64,000 nucleotides of DNA from assembly GCA_002296525.1 (NCBI GenBank), contig DBIA01000029.1, positions 12,969-76,968 of the forward strand, in the 5' to 3' direction. The notes below the pieces were generated by a model that saw only the letters and a list, made by a program, of their open reading frames with translations, was not told the DNA's origin and did no database searches. A program made the translations under genes and the position numbers. Position 1 is the first letter of the stretch, and every line of letters begins with the position of its first letter. The stretch comes from Candidatus Neomicrothrix sp. UBA814. GTDB taxonomy: Bacteria; Actinomycetota; Acidimicrobiia; Acidimicrobiales; Poriferisodalaceae. Shown piece after piece: positions 34,783 to 43,757 of the stretch.

Positions 34783-36087
34783 CTAGCCCGAACGGAAGGC
34801 CTGTACAGCAGACTCAACTATTGGATAGAGCATGTTCGCGAGGCGCTGCCCAACTGATGTTGTGCTTTCAACCACCAGGTACGCACCGAAGCCGTCGTCA
34901 GGTTGAAGCCAAGCAGTGGAACCATACAAACCAGGATCTGTCAGTCGGACTGTTGACTGCGTTTCTTGGTTGGCTGACGCTCCGTACCGATTGGGGCTTT
35001 GAGTCCACCAACCCAAGCCGTAACCGATAGGCGATCCGTAGACCTCACCAGATCGGTTCTGTTGCATCAATTCGACACCCGAACGTGATAACACCTCGTA
35101 GCCGCCGCACGTGCCGTCATTTAGATGCATGGATAGAAGCTTCCCGTAATCGCCAGTCGTGATATAGCCACCGCCCCCTATATGGGGGTTGTCGGTGGGA
35201 GGCAGCAGCGATAGGTCACCCGACCAGTTGGGATATTCGCCGCTCACTGCTTGAAGCGGGATCCAAGGATTTGAGTAGCCCAACGATCTCATCTCACAGG
35301 GCTGAACATAAATTTCATCGACTAAATCGGCCCATTGCTTCCCAGAAGCAATTTCGGCCACAGCGCCCGCTACCTGAAGTTGGACACCTCCGTAACGGAA
35401 CTCTGTATCGGGCGCAACAGTCCGGGGGTCAGAGGCTGCGACGGATAAAGCTTCAGCAGCGCATCTTTGTAGCGAACTACTTGGTAGGAACATACAAATG
35501 TAGAGAGGATCTTCGGGCTGCAGTCCCGGAATACCTGAACTTCCAGACAGCAATTGCACTGGAGTGATACCGCCGAGTCGACCCGCGTAATCGATGACCT
35601 GACCAATAGGTGCTTCAAGGTTCAGTATCCCTTGGTCGTGAAGGTGAACAAGAACCCCAGCACTGATCACTTTGCTCGTTGACGCAATCAAGGAAATGCG
35701 ATCAGGTGAAAACTCTCCCCAGTGGTTGTGATAAATAACTCCGCGATCGCGATCAACGACTATAAAGCCAGCGCCATTCAATTGATTTCGATCAACAAAG
35801 TTTTTAATTGTTTGTGACACTTGATGGAAGCTTTTTGGAGTTACCTCAATCTGTCCAGATGCTGATCTAGTGGCCTCGCTCGTGGTTGTGACCGCACTAG
35901 TGGTCGGCGTGGTCTGGATCGATGCGCTGGCAACTGAGGTCACTGTTGGCGCCTCTTTATGTTGTGCAGCTGCAGTAGTGCTGACAACAGATTGAGAACT
36001 AGGAGCAGAGTTAACCGGGTTTGCACTAGCACATGCAGTTAAAGCGATAACAGCAGCTGCATCCATCAACAAACGTAGATGTCTCAT
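34783..36087 (-). CDS. Serine-hydrolase (beta-lactamase class C-like) lipoprotein
   Basis: A secreted lipoprotein of 434 residues. The signal peptide ends in LTAC (C19 lipidated) and is followed by a long Ser/Thr/Ala linker (about 20-80). The penicillin-binding/class C fold shows the S136-T-S-K139 catalytic motif (LIASTSKVIS) and later YGGVQLQVAG and GGGYITTGDYGKLLSMHL. Such proteins are esterases, D-amino-acid peptidases or carboxypeptidase-like enzymes. It is the last gene of a leftward operon, overlapping the kinase gene by 4 bp. Confidence 0.85.
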   Translation of the reverse strand: MRHLRLLMDAAAVIALTACASANPVNSAPSSQSVVSTTAAAQHKEAPTVTSVASASIQTTPTTSAVTTTSEATRSASGQIEVTPKSFHQVSQTIKNFVDRNQLNGAGFIVVDRDRGVIYHNHWGEFSPDRISLIASTSKVISAGVLVHLHDQGILNLEAPIGQVIDYAGRLGGITPVQLLSGSSGIPGLQPEDPLYICMFLPSSSLQRCAAEALSVAASDPRTVAPDTEFRYGGVQLQVAGAVAEIASGKQWADLVDEIYVQPCEMRSLGYSNPWIPLQAVSGEYPNWSGDLSLLPPTDNPHIGGGGYITTGDYGKLLSMHLNDGTCGGYEVLSRSGVELMQQNRSGEVYGSPIGYGLGWWTQSPNRYGASANQETQSTVRLTDPGLYGSTAWLQPDDGFGAYLVVESTTSVGQRLANMLYPIVESAVQAFRSG

Positions 36088-37073
36088 GAACGTGAAAGCA
36101 GGTTTTTTGCAGCTTGTTCTGCGCGTTCAACGACTATCGGAAAGTAGTCATATGCAGATAACTCTGGGCGAGCATCTAACCAACCGACAATCATCAAACT
36201 CCGAATAACGAGAAAAAGATCTACCGATTCAATCTCGTCTAACGCCAGTTCATAAACCGAGCAGTAGCCGTCAAGAAAAGCTTGCCGAGCGGACGCGAAC
36301 CAGGACTCACCTATCCCAGGATGAAGCGCTACAGCTATTTCGTGAGCAAACCATCCGTAGCCGGCGTCGTCGAAGTCGATAATGGTTAACTCGTCGCCAC
36401 TGCACATAATGTTTCCTAGATGAAGATCAGAGTGAATGAGACCGAAACGATCAGGCTCTACAGAAAGGCCACCTAAGCCTTCCCTTAAAACCTTTCGAGC
36501 TTCACCGAAGATCGCCTTTTGGTTCGGGGTTAATGAGCTCACCTCCCAAAAACGTCCCCACAAGGGATCTTCACCAAGTAACCCGTCGATATCCCAGCGG
36601 CGCCGCACAAAACCTTTTGGGGGCTCCCACGCATGTGAGTGACATCGAATCTGCGCGGCGAGCGAGCCGATTGTCTCATAATGGGCGACAACGTCGTCAG
36701 AAGCGTTGCTCAACGCGCCTCCCAATGGTTGACCTTCAACCCAGTCGACGACCCCGACAATTCGTTGTTCATTCGAATCCACAGCGCCGATGTCAACCGA
36801 ACGGTAATAATCCCCAGCAGCTGTTTGTAACGCAGCAGGAACCGGTAATCCTGAAACGGCGAGCGACTGGACCCACACCACTTCCGAATTCAACTCAGCC
36901 AACTCGTTGTAGCCAGGGCGGTGAAAGCGCATTACCACTTGTTTGTCAGAACTAACTTTTATGCGGCAAACAACGTTCTCAGTGTGGGACAACACGTCAA
37001 CTTGTGTGGGGGCAAGATTCCAAAAACCGCACGCACGTTTCGCAGCCTCAACGAAATCGTGTTCGCTAAGCAT
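36084..37073 (-). CDS. APH-family small-molecule kinase
   Basis: A 329-residue protein of the aminoglycoside/choline/homoserine kinase fold. N-lobe elements include VVMRFHRPG and the acidic SEVVW. The catalytic loop is HSDLHLGNIM (D216, N221) and the metal motif IDFDDAG (D233). It overlaps the class III PLP gene by 8 bp and the serine hydrolase gene by 4 bp. The same pairing occurs in hydroxylysine/phosphoethanolamine metabolism, where an APH kinase phosphorylates an amino alcohol and a class III PLP phospho-lyase removes phosphate. I infer that kind of role; antibiotic resistance is unlikely. Confidence 0.83.
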   Translation of the reverse strand: MLSEHDFVEAAKRACGFWNLAPTQVDVLSHTENVVCRIKVSSDKQVVMRFHRPGYNELAELNSEVVWVQSLAVSGLPVPAALQTAAGDYYRSVDIGAVDSNEQRIVGVVDWVEGQPLGGALSNASDDVVAHYETIGSLAAQIRCHSHAWEPPKGFVRRRWDIDGLLGEDPLWGRFWEVSSLTPNQKAIFGEARKVLREGLGGLSVEPDRFGLIHSDLHLGNIMCSGDELTIIDFDDAGYGWFAHEIAVALHPGIGESWFASARQAFLDGYCSVYELALDEIESVDLFLVIRSLMIVGWLDARPELSAYDYFPIVVERAEQAAKNLLSRS

Positions 37074-38328
37074 TAACTAAAGAGTCCTCAAATGCGTTCA
37101 AGAAAATCTGTGCGTGCTGATCTTCGAATACCAACGGGGGCCGAATCTTTAAAACATTGCCGTATTGTCCAGCTTTACCCAACAAGACAAACCGAGACTT
37201 CAAATTCTCAACCATTCTCTGTGCTCCCTCAGGATCAGGAATGTTGGTTCCGGGTTCGACCCAGTCCACTCCAATAAACAAACCACTCCCTCGAACATCA
37301 CCGATTTGGGGGTGAGTTCTCTGAAGTTCAGAAAGAGACGATTTTAGATGGCCACCAACTTCGGCTACCTGATGCACCAGACCCCGTTCTGTGATTTCGT
37401 CAATCACTGCTCCACCGGCTGCCGCCTGCAGAGGAGAAGAAGCAAATGTGTTGAAGTAACGATGGCGCTCCCTAAAAGTTGTCACCATTTCGTGGTTCGC
37501 CGCCATTGCAGAAATTGGGAACCCATTACCCATCGGCTTGCCCATACACACCACATCGGGTGCGAAACCGTTCACTTCGTAACCCCACCAAGACCCGCTG
37601 CGCGCAAAACCCGCCTGAACCTCATCTGCAATTACCAAACCACCAGCAGCTGACACCATCGCAGTAGCTTCCGCAAACCATCCTGACGGAGGGTTAGGTA
37701 ATCCCTCATTGGCAAGAATTGAGCACAACATCATTCCAGCGAAACCACCACTGTCCGAGAAAGAAGCGATTGTGGCCGCTAGTTGATCAAGATGTTCTTG
37801 CAACAATTCGCTCTCTGAAAGTCCTTCAGTAATTGGTCGAAATAGTTGAGGAGTTGCAATTGACTTGACGCCGTTTCTCTCGACTCCGACTGGCAACCCA
37901 GATAGGCGACCTACGAGCGAAGAATTTCCGTGGTACGTCGCATCGGTGCAAATGATTCCGCGCTTACCTGTTACCGTCCGAGCGAGCGTAAGAGCCATTT
38001 CAGTTGCCTCGGTGCCACTGCATCCCAAAATTGCGGACTCGATTCCATCGTGATGTAGGGCCACCAGGCGCTCCACGTAATCGACGACGCCCTCGTGCAA
38101 ATAACGGCTATGCACGTTTAATTTCGCAGCCTGTTCCGACAGGTTTGCGACAACCCTGGGGTTCGAGTGCCCCACGCAAGGAACGTTGTTGTAAAGATCC
38201 AAATAACGCGCTCCCTCTACATCTTGGAGCCACACGCCGCTTCCACTAACCAACTGCAGAGGATCTTCGTAAAACAATGGAGCATGTCCCCCCATCGCCT
38301 TGTTATGCCTATCGAGAAGTTCACTCAC
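37066..38328 (-). CDS. Class III PLP enzyme, AGXT2L/phospho-lyase-like
   Basis: A fold-type I class III aminotransferase-family protein of 420 residues. The N-terminal block LDLYNNVPCVGHSNPRVV and LNVHSRYLHEGVVDYVERL closely follow the AGXT2L/ethanolamine-phosphate phospho-lyase group. DEVQAGFARSG is the cofactor aspartate region, and the PLP lysine lies in CMGKPMGNGFPISAMA. GTG 38328 is chosen over upstream starts because the frame beyond it overlaps the divergent ABC gene, and the family usually starts near this point. First gene of a three-gene overlapping operon. Confidence 0.85.
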   Translation of the reverse strand: MSELLDRHNKAMGGHAPLFYEDPLQLVSGSGVWLQDVEGARYLDLYNNVPCVGHSNPRVVANLSEQAAKLNVHSRYLHEGVVDYVERLVALHHDGIESAILGCSGTEATEMALTLARTVTGKRGIICTDATYHGNSSLVGRLSGLPVGVERNGVKSIATPQLFRPITEGLSESELLQEHLDQLAATIASFSDSGGFAGMMLCSILANEGLPNPPSGWFAEATAMVSAAGGLVIADEVQAGFARSGSWWGYEVNGFAPDVVCMGKPMGNGFPISAMAANHEMVTTFRERHRYFNTFASSPLQAAAGGAVIDEITERGLVHQVAEVGGHLKSSLSELQRTHPQIGDVRGSGLFIGVDWVEPGTNIPDPEGAQRMVENLKSRFVLLGKAGQYGNVLKIRPPLVFEDQHAQIFLNAFEDSLVNA

Positions 38329-38404
38329 ATGCCTAGTGTTGCACTTCGGTTCCTCAGAAGGAACTGAACACGCTTTCAGCCATGGCAGCGTAGGATTCGG
38401 ACCG

Positions 38405-41400
38405 ATGTTCTTTGACTTGCGACTCTGGGCGCTCACCAAAGGCACTCGAGCAGCCATTGCTCAAGCAGTGACCATTGGAGTCATAGCATCGCTCGCCGGC
38501 ATTGCACGTCTCGGACTACTTGGGTGGCTGCTCAGTAAAGTCTTTAACGGCGCTACCTTCACCGATCTACTAACCCCGATGCTTCTAGTCGGGATCGTAA
38601 TGATCAGCCGCGGGTTTCTGGAACACTGGCGGAAGATGGTGGCACATCGAACCGCAGCCACTGTCCAACTCAAGCTTCGCTCCCAACTCCACGACCACGT
38701 CCTCCAACTGGGGCCCTCACATTTTGGGCATGTACGCACCGGCGAAGTTTTGCTGTCCCTAGTCGAAGGCGTTGAACAACTAGAAGTCTGGTTCGGCGAA
38801 TATTTACCTCAACTCATAGTTGCAGCGATCACACCAATAGCGGTCTTCGCGATCTTGTCCCCACTAGATCTTCCAGTCGCCGGCGTCTTAACTGGTTTCG
38901 CGTTAATCACCTTGGTCGCGCCAGCTGTGTTCCATCGATGGGACGCAGCCCGAAGCTTGGAACGACAAGAGGCCTACAGCAAATTCGCAGCCGATTTCCT
39001 AGATTCGCTTCAAGGCCTCGGGACCCTAAAAGCATTCGGCCAAAGCGCCGAACGAGGCCGCACTCTTGCGAGACGAGCACACGATGTCTTCAAAAGCACA
39101 ATGTGGGTCCTCGCCACCAACTCCCTCACTCGAGGTATCACCGACACCGGGCTGGCACTAGGAGCAGCAGCAGCACTCACACTGGGTGCATACCGAGTGC
39201 AAGCAGGAGATATGGAAATGGCGACTCTGCTGATCATTTTGATGATCGGCATCGAAGTATTCCGCCCACAACGCGACCTTCGTGCTCTGCTTCACAACGG
39301 AATGATGGGCCTGTCGGCAGCACAAGGCATCTTCAAAGTCTTTGACACTGAACCTCAGGTGTGTGAACCAAACGAACCCACAAATCTTCAACAACCACTC
39401 GAACCACGCATCTCATTTAACGACGTCACCTTCCAATACCCAGCAGCAACAGAAGCAACACTCCACAAACTCAACATCAACGTGGAACCCGGTGAACGAA
39501 TCGGGATCGTAGGGTCAAGCGGTTCTGGGAAAAGCACCATCGCGAAACTCCTACTTCGCTTCTACGACCCCACCAATGGTCATATCACGCTCGGCGGACA
39601 CGATCTACAAGACCTTGCCGCGCAAGATCGCTACGGAGCGATAGCGCTCGTATCCCAAGACACATTTCTTTTTCACGGAACGGTCCTCGAAAATATTCGG
39701 TTTGGTGCACCCGACGCCGATATGGAAGATGTTCGTCAAGCGGCAATAGATGCAAACGCCCACGAATTTGTCAGCCAACTGCCAAACGGTTACGACACCG
39801 TCATCGGCGAACGCGGTATCCGCTTGTCCGGAGGACAACGACAACGAATCGCGATCGCGAGGGCACTCTTAAAAGATTCTCCGATTCTCGTGCTAGATGA
39901 AGCACTGTCATCAGTAGACGCGGAAAACGAAGCGGTAATTCAGGAAGCCCTCGACCGCCTTATGGTGGGCCGCACAACCTTGATCTTCGCTCACCGTCTT
40001 TCAAGCGTCATCGCCGCAGATCGGATCCTTGTGCTTGACGCCGGCAACGTCGTCGAATCCGGAACCCACGACGAACTAATGGCGAAGCAGGGCAAATACT
40101 TCGCGCTCATGGCCGCCCAACTTTCAAGCGAAAAAGTTGTTCGTCCCGCAACCGACAGGTCGCAAACTGATAATAACAAGTCCGATTTTTCTCGCGAAGC
40201 AACCGAACTAACAGACAACGAGATTGTTTCAGCGACAGGTCTTGGATGGTTCGCGGCCATCAAATGGCTGTTCTCCGAAATACAGCCGTGGCGAACAAAA
40301 CTCATCGCAACGTTCGTATTTGGTGTTACTCGCGTGGCAGCGCTTATAGGAGTAGGAGTTATCAGCGCTCTCATTGTCGCGGCGGTGAAACGCGGTGAAC
40401 CTTTCAGCGGCCTTCTTACGGCACTGATTATCGTTGCCCCACTAGCAGGTATCTTGCACTGGTTGGAATCGTGGATAGCCCACGACATGGCATTTCGAAT
40501 GCTGGCCGAAATGCGCGTAGCCCTGTATGCAAAACTTGATCAGCTCGCACCGGCCTACTTAGTTCGTAGACGCACCGGTGACATGGTCGCAATGGCCACC
40601 CACGATGTTGAGATGGTGGAATATTTCTTCGCCCATACGGTCGCCCCAGCATTTGTGGCGTTGCTGGTCCCATCAACTGTGTTGATCACGCTCGGCATTC
40701 TTGGCTGGCAAATGGCACTTGCATTAATCCCATTCCTAGCAATCGTCGCGATTAGCCCATTCCTGCTGCGAAAGCGGTTAGACAAATTGGGCTCAGAAGA
40801 CCGAGAAGCTTTAGGTGATTTGAATGCTTTCGTGGTTGACACAGTGCAAGGTTTGGGCGAGGTATTGGCCTTTCAACAAACAGCCACAAGATCGAAGTCC
40901 TTTCTGCAACGAGTCCAACGTCACATTGACACTCGGCTTCCGTTCTACAGCGATCTTTCTCGCCAGACCGCGCTGCTAGAAGTGGCGACGGGCCTTGGTG
41001 GCTTAGCCGTCGTCGTTACCGGAGCAACGCTGGTTTCCTCCGGAGACCTAAATCCAACCACCCTCCCGTTACTTACCCTTCTTGCCTTGGCGTGCTTCTT
41101 GCCGGTATCAGAAATCGTTCATGTTGGCCGTCAGTTGGCCGACACCCTGGGCGCGGCCCGCCGACTGCACCAAGTTCACAACGAACCAGTAGTCGTTAAC
41201 TCCGCTACGGCCCCAACACCCATCAACGTTCACAACGCCACTAACGCGATTAGCTTCCACCAAGTCGAATTCAGCTATCCGGGAACTGAAATCGACGCTT
41301 TAGCGGGAGTCTCGTTCGAAGTAGCAGCTGGCTCCACAGTCGCAATAGTTGGCCCTTCAGGGGCTGGTAAGACCACAGCAGCCCAACTCATACTGAGATT

Positions 41401-41983
41401 CTGGGACGCGGACACGGGTCATATTCGTTTGTTTGATCAAAGCTTGTGCGATCTCGACCTTGACGACCTCAGAGCGCACGTCGCGATGGTCAGCCAAGAG
41501 ACTTACCTATTCAACGACACCCTTGCCCAGAACATTTTGATGGCTCGACCCGATGCAACTGAAGCTGAAGTAACCGCAGCAATTGAACAAGCCTCCCTCA
41601 CTGATTTCGTACACAATCTGCCCGAAGGGCTAGAAACAAACGTGGGCGAACGCGGAGTTCGCCTATCTGGTGGCCAACGTCAGCGAGTAGCAATAGCGCG
41701 AGCGTTCTTGAAAGATGCTCCCGTACTCATCTTGGATGAAGCCACATCACACCTCGACGCAGTAAATGAAGCTGCTGTGCACGAATCGCTGCAACAACTC
41801 ATGCATGGCCGCACCACCCTGATCATCGCCCACCGACTATCGACAGTGCGAAACTCAACACAAATCGTTGTCATGGAGGCAGGAAAGATTGTCCAAATCG
41901 GCGACCACGATTCACTCTTACAAGAGGGGGGCCTGTACTCCCGGCTCTTGGCTCACCAATTGGCCACTACCGCCCGGTCTTAG
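38405..41983 (+). CDS. Fused CydDC-like ABC exporter (TMD-NBD-TMD-NBD)
   Basis: A 1192-residue full transporter made of two half-exporters. The first membrane domain contains RTGEVLLSLVEGVEQLEVWF and EYLPQLIVA, a pattern of CydD. The first NBD has Walker A GSSGSGKST (near residue 370) and signature LSGGQRQRIAIARALLKD. The second has Walker A GPSGAGKTT (near residue 983) and another intact LSGGQRQRVAIARAFLKD. Both sites look ATP-competent. CydDC exports thiols for cytochrome bd assembly, but no cydAB is nearby, so a general or drug-type exporter is equally possible. ATG 38405 is preferred; an upstream ATG (38300) would overlap the divergent gene and adds non-membrane residues. Confidence 0.9.
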   Translation: MFFDLRLWALTKGTRAAIAQAVTIGVIASLAGIARLGLLGWLLSKVFNGATFTDLLTPMLLVGIVMISRGFLEHWRKMVAHRTAATVQLKLRSQLHDHVLQLGPSHFGHVRTGEVLLSLVEGVEQLEVWFGEYLPQLIVAAITPIAVFAILSPLDLPVAGVLTGFALITLVAPAVFHRWDAARSLERQEAYSKFAADFLDSLQGLGTLKAFGQSAERGRTLARRAHDVFKSTMWVLATNSLTRGITDTGLALGAAAALTLGAYRVQAGDMEMATLLIILMIGIEVFRPQRDLRALLHNGMMGLSAAQGIFKVFDTEPQVCEPNEPTNLQQPLEPRISFNDVTFQYPAATEATLHKLNINVEPGERIGIVGSSGSGKSTIAKLLLRFYDPTNGHITLGGHDLQDLAAQDRYGAIALVSQDTFLFHGTVLENIRFGAPDADMEDVRQAAIDANAHEFVSQLPNGYDTVIGERGIRLSGGQRQRIAIARALLKDSPILVLDEALSSVDAENEAVIQEALDRLMVGRTTLIFAHRLSSVIAADRILVLDAGNVVESGTHDELMAKQGKYFALMAAQLSSEKVVRPATDRSQTDNNKSDFSREATELTDNEIVSATGLGWFAAIKWLFSEIQPWRTKLIATFVFGVTRVAALIGVGVISALIVAAVKRGEPFSGLLTALIIVAPLAGILHWLESWIAHDMAFRMLAEMRVALYAKLDQLAPAYLVRRRTGDMVAMATHDVEMVEYFFAHTVAPAFVALLVPSTVLITLGILGWQMALALIPFLAIVAISPFLLRKRLDKLGSEDREALGDLNAFVVDTVQGLGEVLAFQQTATRSKSFLQRVQRHIDTRLPFYSDLSRQTALLEVATGLGGLAVVVTGATLVSSGDLNPTTLPLLTLLALACFLPVSEIVHVGRQLADTLGAARRLHQVHNEPVVVNSATAPTPINVHNATNAISFHQVEFSYPGTEIDALAGVSFEVAAGSTVAIVGPSGAGKTTAAQLILRFWDADTGHIRLFDQSLCDLDLDDLRAHVAMVSQETYLFNDTLAQNILMARPDATEAEVTAAIEQASLTDFVHNLPEGLETNVGERGVRLSGGQRQRVAIARAFLKDAPVLILDEATSHLDAVNEAAVHESLQQLMHGRTTLIIAHRLSTVRNSTQIVVMEAGKIVQIGDHDSLLQEGGLYSRLLAHQLATTARS

Positions 41984-42033
41984 TGGCCCTGCAAGTGATT
42001 CGATTGGGCTCAGATTACGGGAGCGTCGGGATG

Positions 42034-42903
42034 TCAATCATTCTGGTCGTCATCGATGCCAGAAAGAAATTTGAGTAGGGCCGCGTTCCAAGCAGCAGGT
42101 TGTTCGAAATAAGGGCTGTGGCCTGCATCAGTGATTTCTACGAACTGAGACCCGCGGACGCGATCAGCCGAATCATGGATCATTCTGGCTGGAAAAATTT
42201 GGTCGTGTTCACCTGTAATGAAGAGAACCGGAATGTCAAGATCATCGAAATCGGAATGGTTGATTTCGAACGCAAGGACTTCTCCGAGTTGTTCAAGAGG
42301 GGGTGAATGAAATGAGCCCAACGCCTGGTACAGAAATGCTTGGGCTAGATCCTGAGCTGCAGTTCCAGGCCACAGTGCGACATGACCCCCAACCAATGGG
42401 AGGTCCCGTTTACCCCTTAGCCCACCAGCGCCCCCGAATTCTTCAACAGCCTTACGAAGATCATCAGTCCACAGAGCCCCCACAGTGTTGGCGTAGGTAA
42501 GCGAGAGCACCCGCTCTTCGTATCGCTGCAGAAATGCCGATATATACCACCCGCCCATCGACTGTCCGACAAGATGAGCTGACCCGATGTCAAGATGATC
42601 CAACACCTTCGCTAGGTCATTGGCCGCGTTACTGGCGTCCAAGGGTCTGTTGTTGGTTGAATTACCGAACCCTTGGCTGTCCCAAGTCACGACCCGGTAT
42701 CTCTGACCGATTTCGGGAACCTGCTGATACCAGACAGCATGTGAACCACCAGCGCCGTGAGACAAAACAACCACTGGACGGCTATCGGATACTCCCGCGT
42801 CGGCGTCGCGCGCCAACTCCCAATAAATTTCGTCTTCGCCTCGGGTGATAGTCCCGGTCAACAATTCAAGATCCATCGTCGGTGTGTCGCCTCCCGATTC
42901 CAC
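42034..42903 (-). CDS. Alpha/beta hydrolase
   Basis: A 289-residue alpha/beta hydrolase with oxyanion motif VVLSHGAGGSHAVWYQQVP, TWDSQGFGNS, the nucleophile serine in LVGQSMGGW, an acid in FITGEHDQIFP, and the catalytic histidine in DAGHSPYFEQP. The pattern is that of ester/C-C-bond hydrolases or haloperoxidase-like proteins; the substrate is unknown. The start could be GTG 42903 or the in-frame ATG 42876, which follows GGAGG at a long spacing. It is adjacent to a co-directional nitroreductase gene. Confidence 0.8.
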   Translation of the reverse strand: MESGGDTPTMDLELLTGTITRGEDEIYWELARDADAGVSDSRPVVVLSHGAGGSHAVWYQQVPEIGQRYRVVTWDSQGFGNSTNNRPLDASNAANDLAKVLDHLDIGSAHLVGQSMGGWYISAFLQRYEERVLSLTYANTVGALWTDDLRKAVEEFGGAGGLRGKRDLPLVGGHVALWPGTAAQDLAQAFLYQALGSFHSPPLEQLGEVLAFEINHSDFDDLDIPVLFITGEHDQIFPARMIHDSADRVRGSQFVEITDAGHSPYFEQPAAWNAALLKFLSGIDDDQND

Positions 42904-42932
42904 TCAACTTGCGACCTGTGTTGGAGTAGAGG

Positions 42933-43583
42933 TTAATTGGCTCCAAACGTGTCGAAACTCACAAGGTCAGCCGTATCCAACCGAGGCGCTTTCTTAAAAT
43001 CTGTGCCGATTGTGTACGCAACCGGAAACAAACCAACTTGTGTCCACTCGGCATAATCAATCCCCAATACTTCCGCAGCTTCTTTTTCGAAAGGCAAATG
43101 AAGAGTGGTCCAAGCACTACCTAGTCCACGCTCGCGTGCCGCGAGCATGAAACTCCAAACTGCTGGAATGATTGAACCCCACATAGAAGCCTGACCAAAA
43201 GCGTCAGCGCCTTCAGCTCGACCCAACATCAAAGGGACAAGCAGGACAGGAACTTCGTGAAAGATTTCCCGCAAATGCACCGCAGAACCCCTCACAAATT
43301 CAGCCCGTTCTGCTCTGATATCTCCTGGCGCGTACTCCCGAGGAGGACCATTCACGTAAGGATCAAATCCTTGCCCATACAGATCCGCTAATTGACGTTT
43401 CTTCTCGGAGTCTTCAACAAACAGAAAATGCCAACCCTGAGCGTTCGAGCCAGTAGGAGATTGAAAAGCAATGTCGGCGCATTCGAGAAGCACCGATCTT
43501 TCTACCGGGCGATTCAGATCTAGTCGCTTGCGAACAGCCCGCGTAGTTGTAAGCAGTTCGTCAGCTGAAAGTTCAAGGTACAT
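42933..43583 (-). CDS. Nitroreductase family protein (FMN-type)
   Basis: A 216-residue FMN-dependent nitroreductase-fold protein. N-terminal TTRAVRKRLDLNRPVER and the FMN-binding FQSPTGSNAQGWHFLFVED are typical. The C-terminal GLGSAWTTLHLPFEKEAAEVLGI and GLFPVAYTIG are typical of the BluB/NfnB-like branch. It is not closely similar to the two other nitroreductases at 52.5 and 55.7 kb. Physiological substrate unknown. Confidence 0.85.
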   Translation of the reverse strand: MYLELSADELLTTTRAVRKRLDLNRPVERSVLLECADIAFQSPTGSNAQGWHFLFVEDSEKKRQLADLYGQGFDPYVNGPPREYAPGDIRAERAEFVRGSAVHLREIFHEVPVLLVPLMLGRAEGADAFGQASMWGSIIPAVWSFMLAARERGLGSAWTTLHLPFEKEAAEVLGIDYAEWTQVGLFPVAYTIGTDFKKAPRLDTADLVSFDTFGAN

Positions 43584-43757
43584 ATGAGATCCCTAGGGTT
43601 ACGAAGCCTTGATCATAGATTTTGAAACTGCTGAGCACCAGAGCTCGAACACGTGCACAGAGTCATGTCAGCGCAGATCTCTCAGCGAGCATTGGCATGG
43701 AACCCGTAATCTTGAGGCCGAATTGACAAGATTGACAATCCAAAGGGGCTAATCCAC

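Noticed and set aside
36084..37073. Aminoglycoside resistance gene
   Set aside because: The fold is APH-like, but the operon context and its PLP partner fit amino-alcohol metabolism better.
38300..38404. Upstream ATG extension of the fused ABC exporter
   Set aside because: It overlaps the divergent PLP gene and adds residues with no membrane character; ATG 38405 gives a normal exporter N-terminus.
43723..43757. Two TTGACA hexamers before the AbfD-like gene as a promoter
   Set aside because: Neither has a suitable -10 box at 16-19 bp before the start codon, so this may be chance.
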